DNA of 64,000 bases from Pseudarthrobacter oxydans (lineage in GTDB: Bacteria; Actinomycetota; Actinomycetes; Actinomycetales; Micrococcaceae), in NCBI RefSeq assembly GCF_013314975.1, contig NZ_JABTYH010000002.1:1-64000 (forward strand). Reading direction: 5' to 3'. The notes beneath the pieces were generated by a model. The model saw only the letters and a list, made by a program, of their open reading frames with translations. It was not told where the DNA came from and did not search any database. How positions within the stretch are numbered: the first letter of the stretch is position 1; each line of letters begins with the position of its first letter. Positions 53,204-62,350 of the stretch are shown one piece after another. A program made the translations under genes and the position numbers.

Positions 53204-54025
53204 CTAGCTCCCATCGGCGAGGAAGTCCGAAAGCTGGGATATCAGCCCACCAGGGGCCCGATCCAGGGCGCCATGATCTGCTCCAGCAACAGCCGTGCAC
53301 CGGCCGTGAAGCAGCTGGGCTGAGAGGGCCTGGGCTATCACCGCATAAAATACGTCGCTGTCGGAGCCGTAGAGCACAAGCACGGGAACGGAAATTCCGG
53401 CGTAGCGCTCTGCGGGAGGCCGGTGGGCGTCAAGCAGGGCCAGTTCATTCACCGCGCTGTGCACTGTGCTTTTCCACGCTCGGCCCTTGCGCGTGGAAAT
53501 CGCCAGGATACGGACCATCGCGTGGAAAACAGGGTCCGGAAGCGGGCTGTTGCTGAGTTTGGCGGAGATGCCCTTACCCAGGATCGACACTGCACGGTGC
53601 ACGTCTCCCCGCTGCACGGCCGATTCGAACTCGGGCAGAAAGCGGGTTGGCACTGCGCCGCCAATATTGGGAACGGCGTCATAAACCGCGATCCGCCGGA
53701 CAGAGGGCTGAAGCCCGGCTTCAAGGGCGACCGCTCCCCCATAGCTGTGGCCGAAAACCATGCTGCTGCCCGTGGCCTCCATGACGCGTCCCAGGTCAGC
53801 GACCTCGGTGTGCAGCGAATAGTCTTCGGGCTGGAGGCTGGAGCCGGGCCGGCCCCGTCGGTCGTAGACGTGGACGGACAGGCCCTTGCTGAGTCGCCTC
53901 GCGGTTCTGAAGTAGGTTGGCGCAACGGTATTTGTCCCGCACACCAGCACCACACCCGGTCCGTCCCCAAAGCTGAAAACGCGAAGGTGGCCGCCGTCGG
54001 CTGTTTCCACTGTGTGCTGTCGCAT
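53204..54025 (-). CDS. Alpha/beta hydrolase
   Basis: 273 aa: HTVETADGGHLRVFSFGDGPGVVLVCGTNTVAPTYFRTARRLS, nucleophile elbow VFGHSYGGAVALEAG, acid in VLYGSDSDVFY and His in VAGADHGALDRAPGGL. Typical of small-molecule hydrolases; substrate unknown. Start at the ATG at 54025; a longer frame runs into a palindrome. Convergent with the MetX-like gene. Confidence 0.85.
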   Translation of the reverse strand: MRQHTVETADGGHLRVFSFGDGPGVVLVCGTNTVAPTYFRTARRLSKGLSVHVYDRRGRPGSSLQPEDYSLHTEVADLGRVMEATGSSMVFGHSYGGAVALEAGLQPSVRRIAVYDAVPNIGGAVPTRFLPEFESAVQRGDVHRAVSILGKGISAKLSNSPLPDPVFHAMVRILAISTRKGRAWKSTVHSAVNELALLDAHRPPAERYAGISVPVLVLYGSDSDVFYAVIAQALSAQLLHGRCTAVAGADHGALDRAPGGLISQLSDFLADGS

Positions 54026-54034
54026 GGCTGGCTG

Positions 54035-54059
54035 CGACGGCGGGAGGCGCCCGCCGTCG
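54035..54059. terminator. Dispersed palindrome copy, 10-bp arms
   Basis: CGACGGCGGG and complement with loop AGGCG, between the SRPBCC gene end (54075) and the hydrolase start (54025), both on the minus strand. Confidence 0.65.
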
Positions 54060-54074
54060 ACCGCCTTCTGTTTG

Positions 54075-54548
54075 TCAGAGCTGACCGGCGGGGCCGCTGT
54101 CCTTGACTTCACCGCGCCAGCCGCCGGTTTCGGTGCCTCGGGATTCGATGAAGTCCTTGAACTTCCGCATGTCGGCCCTGACCTGCATCTCGTCGATCTT
54201 CAGTGCCGCGCCTGCCTTTTCCGTGGCGGTTTCCGGCGCCCATTCGAAGTGGACTTTGACCTTCGTATGGTTGGCATCCAGCGGAATGAACCTGATGATG
54301 CCGGCATGGGACTTGCCGTCGATGCTGCGCCAGGCGATCCGGTCGTCAGGCTCCTGGTCGACGATCTCGGTGTCGAATTCCCGGTGGACGCCGCCCACGT
54401 TGGTGACCCAGTGGTTGGTGGTGTCCGTCAGCTGGGTTACGGATTCCACGCCGGACATGAACTGTGGAAAGGACTCGAACTGGGTCCACTGGTTGTACGC
54501 GGTCCGCACCGGGACATCGACTTCAACGGTCTCTTCAACGCGTTCCAT
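54075..54548 (-). CDS. SRPBCC (polyketide cyclase/coenzyme Q-binding) protein
   Basis: 157 aa: VEVDVPVRTAYNQWTQFESFPQFMSGVESVTQL, WVTNVGGVHREFDTEIVDQEPDDRIAWRS, GIIRFIPLDANHTKVKVHFEW. This is the membrane-associated YjjG/DUF2892-linked SRPBCC type common in actinobacteria. C-terminal acidic/basic tail (ADMRKFKDFIESRGTETGGWRGEV). SD GAGGAAG before the ATG at 54548. Confidence 0.87.
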   Translation of the reverse strand: MERVEETVEVDVPVRTAYNQWTQFESFPQFMSGVESVTQLTDTTNHWVTNVGGVHREFDTEIVDQEPDDRIAWRSIDGKSHAGIIRFIPLDANHTKVKVHFEWAPETATEKAGAALKIDEMQVRADMRKFKDFIESRGTETGGWRGEVKDSGPAGQL

Positions 54549-54678
54549 CTGCTTCCTCCTCATGACAAACGGCCGCAACAGCGGACCGGCAGAGCTTGCC
54601 ATCCTGCCAGTCAGGCAGCCGCCACTCCTGCACGATAAGTCCGGCTGCCACCGGTGTCCAGACCCCCGCAATTCCCCG

Positions 54679-54713
54679 GCGGACGACCGCGGGAGGCGCC
54701 CGCCGTCGTCCGC
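54679..54713. terminator. Dispersed palindrome copy, 15-bp arms with one mismatch
   Basis: GCGGACGACCGCGGG (54679-54693) and 54699-54713 around AGGCG, one mismatched pair. 14 nt after the metallophosphoesterase stop on the minus strand. Confidence 0.68.
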
Positions 54714-54726
54714 TTACGTTTGGTGC

Positions 54727-55767
54727 CTAGGACCTGAAGGGGACCTTCTCCCAGCTCAGGACAGGCCCGCCAACGGCGCTGTTGCCGGCGACGGAGAAGC
54801 GCACATAGTTCGTGGCGTTGGCGGATCCGTCCACGGTGACGCGCTGCAGGTTGTCCGCGGCGGGCTGCCCGTAGGTCTCCAGCCAAGGTGAGCCGGCGGC
54901 GAGTGGCTGGTTCTCGGCGAAGACATGGCTGTCGCCGTTGATCAGGTACACCGGCGCATCGAAGCTGTTGGTCTCCTCGACGATGGCAGCCACGATCTCC
55001 CGGAACCCGGACATGATCTCCGGGTTGGCGGTGGCTGCGGCGAGCAGCGACGGATCGAACATGTCGGCCTGCGTCATGAGCACCACGGCACGGTCGTTGC
55101 GGCGCTCGGCATCAGCGAACGTGCCGCGTATCTGCTCCAGCGCGGCGTCCGTCCGGGCCTCCACCTCAGCAAGCTGTTCCGGCGTGGCCGTGGTTTCGCC
55201 GAGGCCCGTCCACGGCTGCAGGGAGTTGTTGCTGCCCTGGATGTTCAGCACGGAGAAGGCCACCCGGTTCTCGGTGAACCGGACGTTTTCCGGAAGCCCA
55301 ACATCCTCCTGGGCCTTCACCGGCATGGTGGCGCCGAGGGTCTTGCCGGGTTCATTGAAGAAGACCTCCCGGAGCTTGTCCAGCCGTTCCAGCGGGTTGT
55401 AGGCGCCGTTGTTGGTGCGGTGGCAGTCCACCCATTCGTTGTCGCCCGGGGTGAAGACCAGCGGATGCTCGAACGTGTCGAACTGGGTGCGGATGTTGGC
55501 GAAGTACTCGTCCGAGCAGACGGAGGAGCCGTTCTTGATGTCGCCAACGTGCGTGACGAACTCCAGGTCCTGATCGGCGTTGATGTCCTGGATGCGGGCG
55601 GGGAACTTGGCAACTTCAGCGTCGCCGTAAGGGATGTCGCCGATGACGCCGAAGGTGAACGCCTCGCTGTTGGAGGAGTTGCTGACCGCGTGGGCGGGCT
55701 GGGACGCAAGGAGGCCGAGCGCCAGGACGGCTCCCGCCGTCGTCGTTTTCAAAGTCTTTGAAGGCAT
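54727..55767 (-). CDS. Secreted metallophosphoesterase
   Basis: 346 aa. Signal peptide at about 1-28 (TTAGAVLALGLLASQPAHA). Calcineurin-like landmarks: FTFGVIGDIPYGD, VTHVGDIKNGSSVCSDEYF, FTPGDNEWVDCHR, NGDSHVF. Length and order fit secreted actinobacterial phosphoesterases that may take phosphate from nucleotides or lipids. It is 30 nt after the phosphodiesterase gene at 55798, so the two are probably one phosphate-scavenging unit. Confidence 0.88.
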   Translation of the reverse strand: MPSKTLKTTTAGAVLALGLLASQPAHAVSNSSNSEAFTFGVIGDIPYGDAEVAKFPARIQDINADQDLEFVTHVGDIKNGSSVCSDEYFANIRTQFDTFEHPLVFTPGDNEWVDCHRTNNGAYNPLERLDKLREVFFNEPGKTLGATMPVKAQEDVGLPENVRFTENRVAFSVLNIQGSNNSLQPWTGLGETTATPEQLAEVEARTDAALEQIRGTFADAERRNDRAVVLMTQADMFDPSLLAAATANPEIMSGFREIVAAIVEETNSFDAPVYLINGDSHVFAENQPLAAGSPWLETYGQPAADNLQRVTVDGSANATNYVRFSVAGNSAVGGPVLSWEKVPFRS

Positions 55768-55797
55768 GGGTGTGTTCCTGATTCTGCTGGAAAGGGC

Positions 55798-56658
55798 CTA
55801 GGCGGCGCGGGCAGTAAGGAACTGCTGCAGCGCGGCGAGGTCGTCGGTGTTGATGTGGTCCACGCCGGCGCCGGCGAGCTCGGTCCAGATGGCGTCGCGG
55901 GCTGCGCCGGGCTGGTCCGGGGTGGCCCAGAAGCGGACGCGGTAGCCGTTGGCGTGGGCCTCGGCCACGTACGCGCGCAGCTTGGCGCGCTCGGCCTCCG
56001 GCATGGGGCCGACACCCTGCCAGGCGAAGAGTTTGGTCCAGTTGTCGCTGACCAGCGGCATGAGGGCGGCGGGTTTGCCGGAGGTGAGGTCGGCTGAGCG
56101 GCCGTCGTAGAAGCTGAACCGCTTCTCCTGTACCTGCATGGTGGCGAGCGGGCGGTTGCCGCTGATCACGGCGGTGACGGGGCCGGTCTTGGTGGTGCCG
56201 TTGGTGTAGCGGCTCATGATGTCGCGGTGCTCGGCCAGTTCCTGCTCGATGGCGGCGTAGGTGGCTTCGCCTTCGCTCTTGATGTCGATCAGCAGCTGCA
56301 GGCTGCCGTCCCAGTGCGGGTAAACGCCGTGGCCGGGCTCGCTCCGTACCAGGTCCTGGAGGGGATCAAGGTAGAGGCTTTCGAGCGTGACGCCGGGCTG
56401 GACGTCCTCCAGGTCATGGGCCACCAGCAGTTCGCCGTCCACCAGCCACACGTCCGCTTCGACGCTGGTGAAGCCGTGCTCGAGCGCGTCGAACAGGGGA
56501 CGCCCATGCTCGTAGTCGTTGTGCGCATGGGCCTGGGCGAGGGGCTGGCCGACGACGACGGGAGCCGGCTTGGCTGCCTCAGCTTGGGCCGGGGCTGCCG
56601 CTGTTCCCGCCAGGGAGGCGAGGACGGCGACGGCGGCGAGGGTGCTTTGAACGAACAC
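55798..56658 (-). CDS. Secreted glycerophosphodiester phosphodiesterase/PI-PLC-like protein
   Basis: 286 aa from a GTG. Signal peptide at about 1-27 (STLAAVAVLASLAGTAAAPAQA). The catalytic TIM-barrel pattern: AHAHNDYEHGRPLFDALEHGFTSVEADVWLVDGELLVAHDLEDV, where HNDYEHGRPL and EADVWL stand for the His/Glu/Asp metal residues, plus LLIDIKSEGEATY and YRVRFWATPD. HAHNDYEHXRPL is typical of the PLC-like phosphodiesterase group. Followed by the metallophosphoesterase gene. Confidence 0.87.
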   Translation of the reverse strand: MFVQSTLAAVAVLASLAGTAAAPAQAEAAKPAPVVVGQPLAQAHAHNDYEHGRPLFDALEHGFTSVEADVWLVDGELLVAHDLEDVQPGVTLESLYLDPLQDLVRSEPGHGVYPHWDGSLQLLIDIKSEGEATYAAIEQELAEHRDIMSRYTNGTTKTGPVTAVISGNRPLATMQVQEKRFSFYDGRSADLTSGKPAALMPLVSDNWTKLFAWQGVGPMPEAERAKLRAYVAEAHANGYRVRFWATPDQPGAARDAIWTELAGAGVDHINTDDLAALQQFLTARAA

Positions 56659-56836
56659 GGAGTACTCCTACGTACAGCTGGAATGTCCGCCCGGCTGTTT
56701 GGGTGCCGGGCAAAAGGGGGCGTGAAAAGACTGCTGGTTGCGGGAGAACGCTTCGGGGCCGGCGGGTTGCCAGCGGGTGAATTGGGCGGGACATCGACAG
56801 GGTTGCGGTTGGCGGTGGGGCGCACGGGCACCCGAA

Positions 56837-57988
56837 TTACTGCAGGGCCAGGTCCACGCTGAGGATGCGGTCGTCATCGGGCCCGGGCCTGCCCCGGCCG
56901 TCGGTGTTGTTGGTGACGAACCAGAGCTTCCCGTCCGGAGCCTCAGTGACATCGCGGAGGCGGCCGAATTCGCCGTCGTAGTACGTGGTCGACGTGGACG
57001 GGTCGGCCACGGGAACCGCCCGGAGCACCTGTCCGCGCAGGTTGGCGATGAACAGGGTCCCGTCAATGTGCGCCATGCCGCTGGGGCTGGCCTCGGTGGG
57101 CTCCCATTGCTGAACGGGGTCGGTGAAGTCCCCTGTGGTGGCTATCCCTTCTACGGCCGGCCAGCCGTAGTTCGCTCCCGCGGTGATGATGTTCAGCTCG
57201 TCCCACGTGTTCTGCCCGAACTCGGTGGCGAACATGGTGCCATCCTCCGCCCAGGCCAGGCCCTGCGGGTTGCGGTGTCCGTAACTGTAGACGAGCGAGT
57301 CCGGGAAGGGATTGTCGCCCGGGACGCCGCCGTCGGGGGTCATCCTCAGGATCTTCCCATTCAGGGAATCCAGGTCCTGGGAACTGTCGCGCCGGCCCGC
57401 GTCTCCGATCGCCACGTAGAGCATGCCGTCGGGCCCAAAGGCGATCCGGCCGCCGTCGTGATAGCTCGCGGAGGCAATCCCCTCGAGAAGCGTTTCGGGC
57501 TGCCCCAGCGCCAGGGATCCCGGTTCGCCGGTGACGCCGAAGCGCTGCAGCCTGTTACCGTCTGTCCCGGTGGAGTACACGTACAGACGGCCCTGACCGT
57601 CCACAGCCAGGCCCAGCAGCCCGCCTTCCCCCACAGCCGCCACGCCGGGAATGTCTCCAACGGTGCGCGTGGTGCCGTCAGGGCTGAGCTCGAGGATGCG
57701 CCCGCTGTCCCGCTCACTGACCAACGGAGTGCCGTTGCGGAACACTACGGACCAGGGAGCCTCCAGCCCGGTGGCCACGGTCCGGGGCGTGCCCGTCGGG
57801 GTGGCATTTCCCGCCCTCGCCGCTGTCTCTGTTGGGGAGGGGGACGGGGACGGAACTTCCGGCGTCGCCGCGGGAGAAACCGGCGTTGGGGGTGCCGCCG
57901 GCGGCGTGGTGGTGCAGGACGAGAGCAGCAGGCCGGCTCCGAGGGCGGCGGCCAACAGGGTGGGCCGGCGGAGGGGGATGGCGTTCAT
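56837..57988 (-). CDS. PQQ-dependent sugar dehydrogenase-like lipoprotein
   Basis: 383 aa. Lipobox LLLSSC at about 19-25, a 30-residue Pro/Thr/Ser linker, then a six-bladed propeller of the soluble glucose dehydrogenase type: GLEAPWSVVFRNGTPLVSERDSGRI, GGLLGLAVDGQGRLYVYST, HDGGRIAFGPDGMLYVAIGDAG, YSYGHRNPQGLAWAEDGTMFATEFGQNTWDELNII, GANYGWP. Catalytic His and PQQ-binding Arg (GHRNPQG) are present. Oxidises aldose sugars, probably outside the membrane. SD AGGAGAGA before the ATG at 57988. Confidence 0.9.
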   Translation of the reverse strand: MNAIPLRRPTLLAAALGAGLLLSSCTTTPPAAPPTPVSPAATPEVPSPSPSPTETAARAGNATPTGTPRTVATGLEAPWSVVFRNGTPLVSERDSGRILELSPDGTTRTVGDIPGVAAVGEGGLLGLAVDGQGRLYVYSTGTDGNRLQRFGVTGEPGSLALGQPETLLEGIASASYHDGGRIAFGPDGMLYVAIGDAGRRDSSQDLDSLNGKILRMTPDGGVPGDNPFPDSLVYSYGHRNPQGLAWAEDGTMFATEFGQNTWDELNIITAGANYGWPAVEGIATTGDFTDPVQQWEPTEASPSGMAHIDGTLFIANLRGQVLRAVPVADPSTSTTYYDGEFGRLRDVTEAPDGKLWFVTNNTDGRGRPGPDDDRILSVDLALQ

Positions 57989-58040
57989 GGGTCTCTCCTT
58001 GTTCGTTGCTGTGTGCTGTTGGCTGGCGCCGCTTTGTTGG

Positions 58041-59312
58041 CTACCGGGGAAATGCCGTGCGGCATCCGGCAGCAGCGACGGCGAGCGCGACGGCGGCAAG
58101 TCCCACCAGGGCGGCCGGCAGGACCATCCCGTCGAAGGTGCTGATCGCCACCGCGCCGGCCACACCCGCGGCGAAGATCGCAAGGTTGAACGCGACGCCG
58201 AGCATCGAGTTGGCGACGTCGGCATTGTCCCCGCTTGCAGCGCTGATGGCCGTCTGCAGCTGTGCTGCTGCGCCGCCGAAGGCGATCCCCCAGAGGACGA
58301 TCGCTGCCAGGACTGCCACCACGGATGTGTGGCCAACAATGAAGATCACACCGGCCACCATGAAGCTCCCAAGGCTGAGCAGGACCAAACGTCGAAGGCC
58401 CTTGTCAATCACGGCACCGGTGATGGCGATCCCCACAATGGCGGCCGCGCCGAACACCACGAGCGCGACGTCGACCGGGAGATCCAGGCTTGCCGCGCGG
58501 AGGTAGGAGCCAATGTAGGTGTACATCATGTTGTGCCCAAGCATCCAGCTGACGATGACGCCGAGGACAACCGCCACGCCCGGGATGGCCAGGACCCGCG
58601 CGAGGGGTACCCGTGTCCCGGCCCGTTGGCCGGGCGCGTCCGGGACCATGAAGAACGCCAGCAGCAAGGTGGCAACCGTGAGAAGCGAAAGTACGCCGAA
58701 GGACCAGCGCCAGTCGAAGGCCGCGCCGAGCCAGGAGCCGAAGGGCGTTCCCACTGCCAGGCCCACGGGGGTTCCAACCGACGCAACGGACAAGGCGCGG
58801 CCGGCATGGTGCGGCGCCGTGATACGCCGGGCGTAGCCGGCAGTCATCCCCCACAGCAGGCCGGAGAATGCACCGGCCAGGAGCCGCGCTCCCAGGGAGA
58901 GGACGATGTCCGTGGAGAATGCCGTGATGAGGTTCGCGGCCAGGAAGCCGAGGATCCCGGCGAGGAAAACAGGCTTCCGGCGCAGGCCCCGTGTCAACGC
59001 GACGGCGGGCATGGCCGCAAGGACTGTTCCCAGGGCGTAGGCGCTGACGAACTGTCCCGCGGTCCCCTCGGTGATGTCCAGTCCCGAGGCGATCTGCGGC
59101 AGCAGTCCGGCGGGCATGGTCTCGGTGGAAATCAGGAGGAATCCCATCAGTGCCATGACCAGCAGGGCCGCCCAAGGAAAGCGCCCGGCCGGCACGGAAG
59201 GATCGCTTGCCGGGCCCGAATTCTTTGTTTCGTCAGTGATGCTGGTGTTTTCGGAGGGCAGGGCATCGATGGGCGCCTCGCGGGCGCCATCCTCAAAGGT
59301 TGCTCGGGTCAA
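58041..59312 (-). CDS. MFS transporter (DHA1/AraJ-like efflux)
   Basis: 423 aa with a 45-residue cytoplasmic N terminus and twelve membrane helices. MFS landmarks: GTAGQFVSAYALGTVLAAMPAVALTRGLRRKPVF (loop 2-3) and LLAGAFSGLLWGMTAGYARR (helix 5). Belongs to the AraJ/YdeA drug or sugar efflux group. Start is a TTG at 59312; no ATG fits better before the first helix. Downstream of the cyclophilin-like lipoprotein gene. Confidence 0.88.
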   Translation of the reverse strand: MTRATFEDGAREAPIDALPSENTSITDETKNSGPASDPSVPAGRFPWAALLVMALMGFLLISTETMPAGLLPQIASGLDITEGTAGQFVSAYALGTVLAAMPAVALTRGLRRKPVFLAGILGFLAANLITAFSTDIVLSLGARLLAGAFSGLLWGMTAGYARRITAPHHAGRALSVASVGTPVGLAVGTPFGSWLGAAFDWRWSFGVLSLLTVATLLLAFFMVPDAPGQRAGTRVPLARVLAIPGVAVVLGVIVSWMLGHNMMYTYIGSYLRAASLDLPVDVALVVFGAAAIVGIAITGAVIDKGLRRLVLLSLGSFMVAGVIFIVGHTSVVAVLAAIVLWGIAFGGAAAQLQTAISAASGDNADVANSMLGVAFNLAIFAAGVAGAVAISTFDGMVLPAALVGLAAVALAVAAAGCRTAFPR

Positions 59313-59363
59313 AACGGTTCCGTTCTTTTGTGGAGAATGTTCGGAGCAGCCGTGTCATCCCGC

Positions 59364-59903
59364 TCAGTCAGCGGGAGCCAGCCTGGCGGTAAAACCGCTT
59401 GTTTGGTCCCGGATCGCCGCGAGGTCATCGAACGATCCGATCCGCACAATTCCGCGGGAGTATCCGACGCTCTCGTAATAGAGGACGAGGGCCTGATCGG
59501 GCGCGTAGTAGCCGATCGTCAGTGGTTCTGCGCTGTCCCCGGCGGGCACGCCGTCGAGCGAAAGCGCCTCCGGCAGCTCTGCGATCTTTTCCTGGCCGCC
59601 GTAGTCCCTGAAGGAGAGCGTCAAGGGAAGCTGCTGGATCAGGGAGCGTGCAGTTGCGTTGCTGGACAAGGCACCTGTCACGGTCCCGCCGTCGATGTCG
59701 ATGGTGATCGGAGTGGTTTCTGCTGCTGTTGCGGCGGACGATCCTTGCGACGGCGGGGACGACCCGGCCGCCGTCGAGGATGCTTCCTGCGGGGAGGTCG
59801 GCGGTGCAGGGCCGGAGTCCGTGCCCGGTGAAGGGGTGCTGCACCCGGCGAGGGGCAGAGCCAGCGCGATGATGGCTGCCAAGGTGGGTTTCTCTTGGCG
59901 CAT
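59364..59903 (-). CDS. Cyclophilin-like-fold lipoprotein
   Basis: 179 aa. Lipobox LPLAGC at about 16-21, a 45-residue Ser/Pro/Thr/Ala-rich linker, then a cyclophilin-like domain: ITIDIDGGTVTGALSSNATARSLIQQLPLTLSFRDYGGQEKIAELPEALSLDGVP...YYAPDQALVLYYESVGYSRGIVRIGSF. This family (PF18050 type) is often encoded next to MFS or flavodoxin genes. Function unknown. Upstream of the MFS gene on the same strand. Confidence 0.83.
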   Translation of the reverse strand: MRQEKPTLAAIIALALPLAGCSTPSPGTDSGPAPPTSPQEASSTAAGSSPPSQGSSAATAAETTPITIDIDGGTVTGALSSNATARSLIQQLPLTLSFRDYGGQEKIAELPEALSLDGVPAGDSAEPLTIGYYAPDQALVLYYESVGYSRGIVRIGSFDDLAAIRDQTSGFTARLAPAD

Positions 59904-60070
59904 GGGAGGTGGTTCCCCTTCCATCAGGAAAAGTTCTGTCCATTCCAGCCAAGCAGTTGCCAAGGCTGGGTGGGAGCCCCTGTTGTGAGGGGTACTGGGA
60001 GGGCCCCTACCGATACCGGTGGGCACGCCCGGCGTCGGCCGGTTCCCTCGTAGCTGGTGGGCGGCGCTCG

Positions 60071-60967
60071 TCAGCTCTCTGTCCGGGTCCGTCCAGGTTC
60101 AGCATGGACGGCATTCCCGTACTCGCTGGCCGCCCAGGAGGCGAGCAGCTGCATGCGCTCAGCCGACGGCGATCCGGGCTCTGCTGTGTAGATCGTGAGC
60201 GTCAGTCCCGGCTCGGCGGCCATCTCCAATCCCTCGAACGCCAGGGTCATCTCGCCCACGATGGCGTGGTTGAAGGTCTTGAACCCGGTGCCGTGATGAC
60301 GGACGTTGTGCTCACCCCACAGCTTGCGGAACTCCTCGCTGCGGGTTCCCAGCTCACCGACGAGGTCATGGAGTTCTTTGTTGCGCGGATCCCGGCCAGC
60401 CTCCGTCCGCAGGATCGAAACAGTCACCTGCGCAAAGGCATCCCAATCCGGATAGAACCGGCGGGCCCGTTCATCCAGGAACGTGAACCGGGCGATGTTC
60501 GGTGGCTGGCCGGGCATGTCATAGCAGTCCTTGTAGAACGCTCGCATCAGGGGGTTGCCGGCCAACAGATCCATCCGGCCGTTGCGGACGAACGCGGGAC
60601 CGGCTGTGACCGCATCAAGGGCCCACTGCAGGCTCTGGTGCGGCACATAGGACTTCGAGCTCCGCCGCCGCGGCGGCCGCGCGGCCGGGCCCGCAGCTTG
60701 CGCAAGGTCGAACAGGTGCGCCCGCTCGGCGTCGTCCAGGCGCAAAGCCCTGGCGATGCTCTCCAGCACCTGGCCAGAGGCGCCGCTGATGGCCCCGCGC
60801 TCCAGGCGCGTGTAGTACTCAACGCTCAAACCGGCAAGGATTGCTACTTCGCTTCGCCGTAAACCCTTGACGCGCCGGTTCGCCCCGGCAGGCAAGCCAG
60901 CCTGCTGGGGCGAAACCTGGGCACGCCGCGAAACGAGGAATTCGCGTACTTCAGCTCGGTTGTCCAT
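60071..60967 (-). CDS. MmyB-type HTH regulator (second copy)
   Basis: 298 aa, same architecture as the protein at 13982: HTH at about 5-80 (MDNRAEVREFLVSRRAQVS..VKGLRRSEVAILAGLSVEYYTRLERG) and MmyB domain at about 105-285 (PAFVRNGRMDLLAGNPLMRAFY, FYPDWDAFAQ). Start at the ATG at 60967 with GGAAAG upstream. It lies between the Tat hydrolase gene and the cyclophilin-like/MFS genes, all on the minus strand, and probably regulates them. Confidence 0.9.
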   Translation of the reverse strand: MDNRAEVREFLVSRRAQVSPQQAGLPAGANRRVKGLRRSEVAILAGLSVEYYTRLERGAISGASGQVLESIARALRLDDAERAHLFDLAQAAGPAARPPRRRSSKSYVPHQSLQWALDAVTAGPAFVRNGRMDLLAGNPLMRAFYKDCYDMPGQPPNIARFTFLDERARRFYPDWDAFAQVTVSILRTEAGRDPRNKELHDLVGELGTRSEEFRKLWGEHNVRHHGTGFKTFNHAIVGEMTLAFEGLEMAAEPGLTLTIYTAEPGSPSAERMQLLASWAASEYGNAVHAEPGRTRTES

Positions 60968-61042
60968 GCTTTCCACGCTAGGCCAACCCCCGGGCAAGAG
61001 GGAGTCCCTTCCAGGGCCTCCCTCCCGACGGCCCCTGCCTTC

Positions 61043-62176
61043 CTAGAGCTGTGCACGGAAGAAGTCCGTGAGCTTGTCGAAGGGGATCAGGCCGGTGCGG
61101 TCGTAAAGGTCCACGTGGCCGGCTCCGGGAACCCAGAAGAGTTCCTTAGGGCCGGTTCCGAGCCGGTAGGCCTCTTCGCTGAACTCCCTCGAGTGCGCCT
61201 GGTCACCGGCGATGAACAGCAGCGGCCGCGGGGCAATCAGGTCCAGGTCGTTGAACGGGTGGAAGTTCATGAACTTGGTGTTGATGGCCAGGGCCGGGTG
61301 CGTGGTGGTGTTCGGGTGGTAGCCACGCGCGGTCCGGTAGAAGTCGTAGAACTCGCGGTCCACGGCAGTTGAGTCGGCCGTGAGCTCATCCGGTGTGCCG
61401 CCGGTGTACTCGATCGCGCCGCCGGCGAACTCGACGTCACGCTGGGCAGCAGCCTGCGCGATGAACGCCTTGCGCTGCTCCAGGGTTACCGATTTGTCCA
61501 GCCCGTCGCGGTTGGCGGCGCCCATGTCGTACATGCTCACCGTGGCGATCGCCTTAATCCGGGGATCGATCTTTGCCGCGCTGATCACGAAGCTGCCGCT
61601 GCCGCAGATCCCGATAGCCCCGACGCGCTCCTTGGCAACGAAGGCCTGCGCCCGCAGGTAGTCGACGGCGGCGCTGAAGTCCTCGGCATAGATGTCAGGC
61701 GAAACCGAGTTTCCGGGCTTGCCGGCGCTCTCTCCCCAGAACGAGAGGTCGAAGGAGAGCGTCACGTAGCCCTGCTCCGCCATCTTGGTGGCGTAGAGGT
61801 TGGCGCTCTGTTCCTTCACGGCGCCCATCGGGTGGCCTACCACCAGTGCCGGGTGGGTGGCCCCCCGGTCCAGGTTGTTGGGGACGAAGAGGTTGCCGAC
61901 GACCTTCATCTCGTACTTGTTCTTGAACGAGATCTTCTTCACCGTGACCTGGTTGCTGGTGTAGAAGTTGTCCGCGCCGTTGGAGGTGTCGCCCGGTTCC
62001 AGGTCCTTCCGGGAGGCGGGGGCAGCGAAAGCCGGCCCGGCTCCTGCCAGCCCTGCCGCGCTGGAGAGCCCGATGGCCGCCGCGCCTGCACCTGTCAGCT
62101 TGATGATGTTGCGGCGTGACACGCCGGCCTGGATTCCTTGGGTCGTAGGGTCCTGTGCGTTGCAGTCCGTGCTCAT
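61043..62176 (-). CDS. Tat-exported alpha/beta hydrolase
   Basis: 377 aa from the ATG at 62176 (AAGG 8 nt upstream; the ATG at 62185 would have no room for an SD). Tat signal SRRNIIKLTGAGAAAIGLSSAAGLAGAGPAFA. Hydrolase domain with HPALVVGHPMGAVKEQSANLYATKMAEQGYVTLSFDLSFWGES, nucleophile region VGAIGICGSGSFVISAA, acid FIAGDQAHS and His PGAGHVDLYDR. A dienelactone-hydrolase/acetyl-xylan-esterase-like extracellular esterase. Regulator gene follows. Confidence 0.87.
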   Translation of the reverse strand: MSTDCNAQDPTTQGIQAGVSRRNIIKLTGAGAAAIGLSSAAGLAGAGPAFAAPASRKDLEPGDTSNGADNFYTSNQVTVKKISFKNKYEMKVVGNLFVPNNLDRGATHPALVVGHPMGAVKEQSANLYATKMAEQGYVTLSFDLSFWGESAGKPGNSVSPDIYAEDFSAAVDYLRAQAFVAKERVGAIGICGSGSFVISAAKIDPRIKAIATVSMYDMGAANRDGLDKSVTLEQRKAFIAQAAAQRDVEFAGGAIEYTGGTPDELTADSTAVDREFYDFYRTARGYHPNTTTHPALAINTKFMNFHPFNDLDLIAPRPLLFIAGDQAHSREFSEEAYRLGTGPKELFWVPGAGHVDLYDRTGLIPFDKLTDFFRAQL

Positions 62177-62350
62177 CGTCTTCATCCTTGGGATTGTCGG
62201 TTACGTATGTGGTGGACCTCGTTGTCCTTTCGAGCACACCACGGCCGGAACGGCCAACGGGAGTCCCTGCTAAGGCTGGTCCTGCCAGAGCCCCCTTGGA
62301 ATACGACGCGAAAGGGTTCCTGCGGCGAACCGGCCTCGGATAGTGGCGTC

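Noticed and set aside
57651..59831. 726-codon open frame on the plus strand
   Set aside because: Antisense to the sugar dehydrogenase, MFS and cyclophilin-like genes across their gaps; the translation is Gly/Arg/His-rich without domains.
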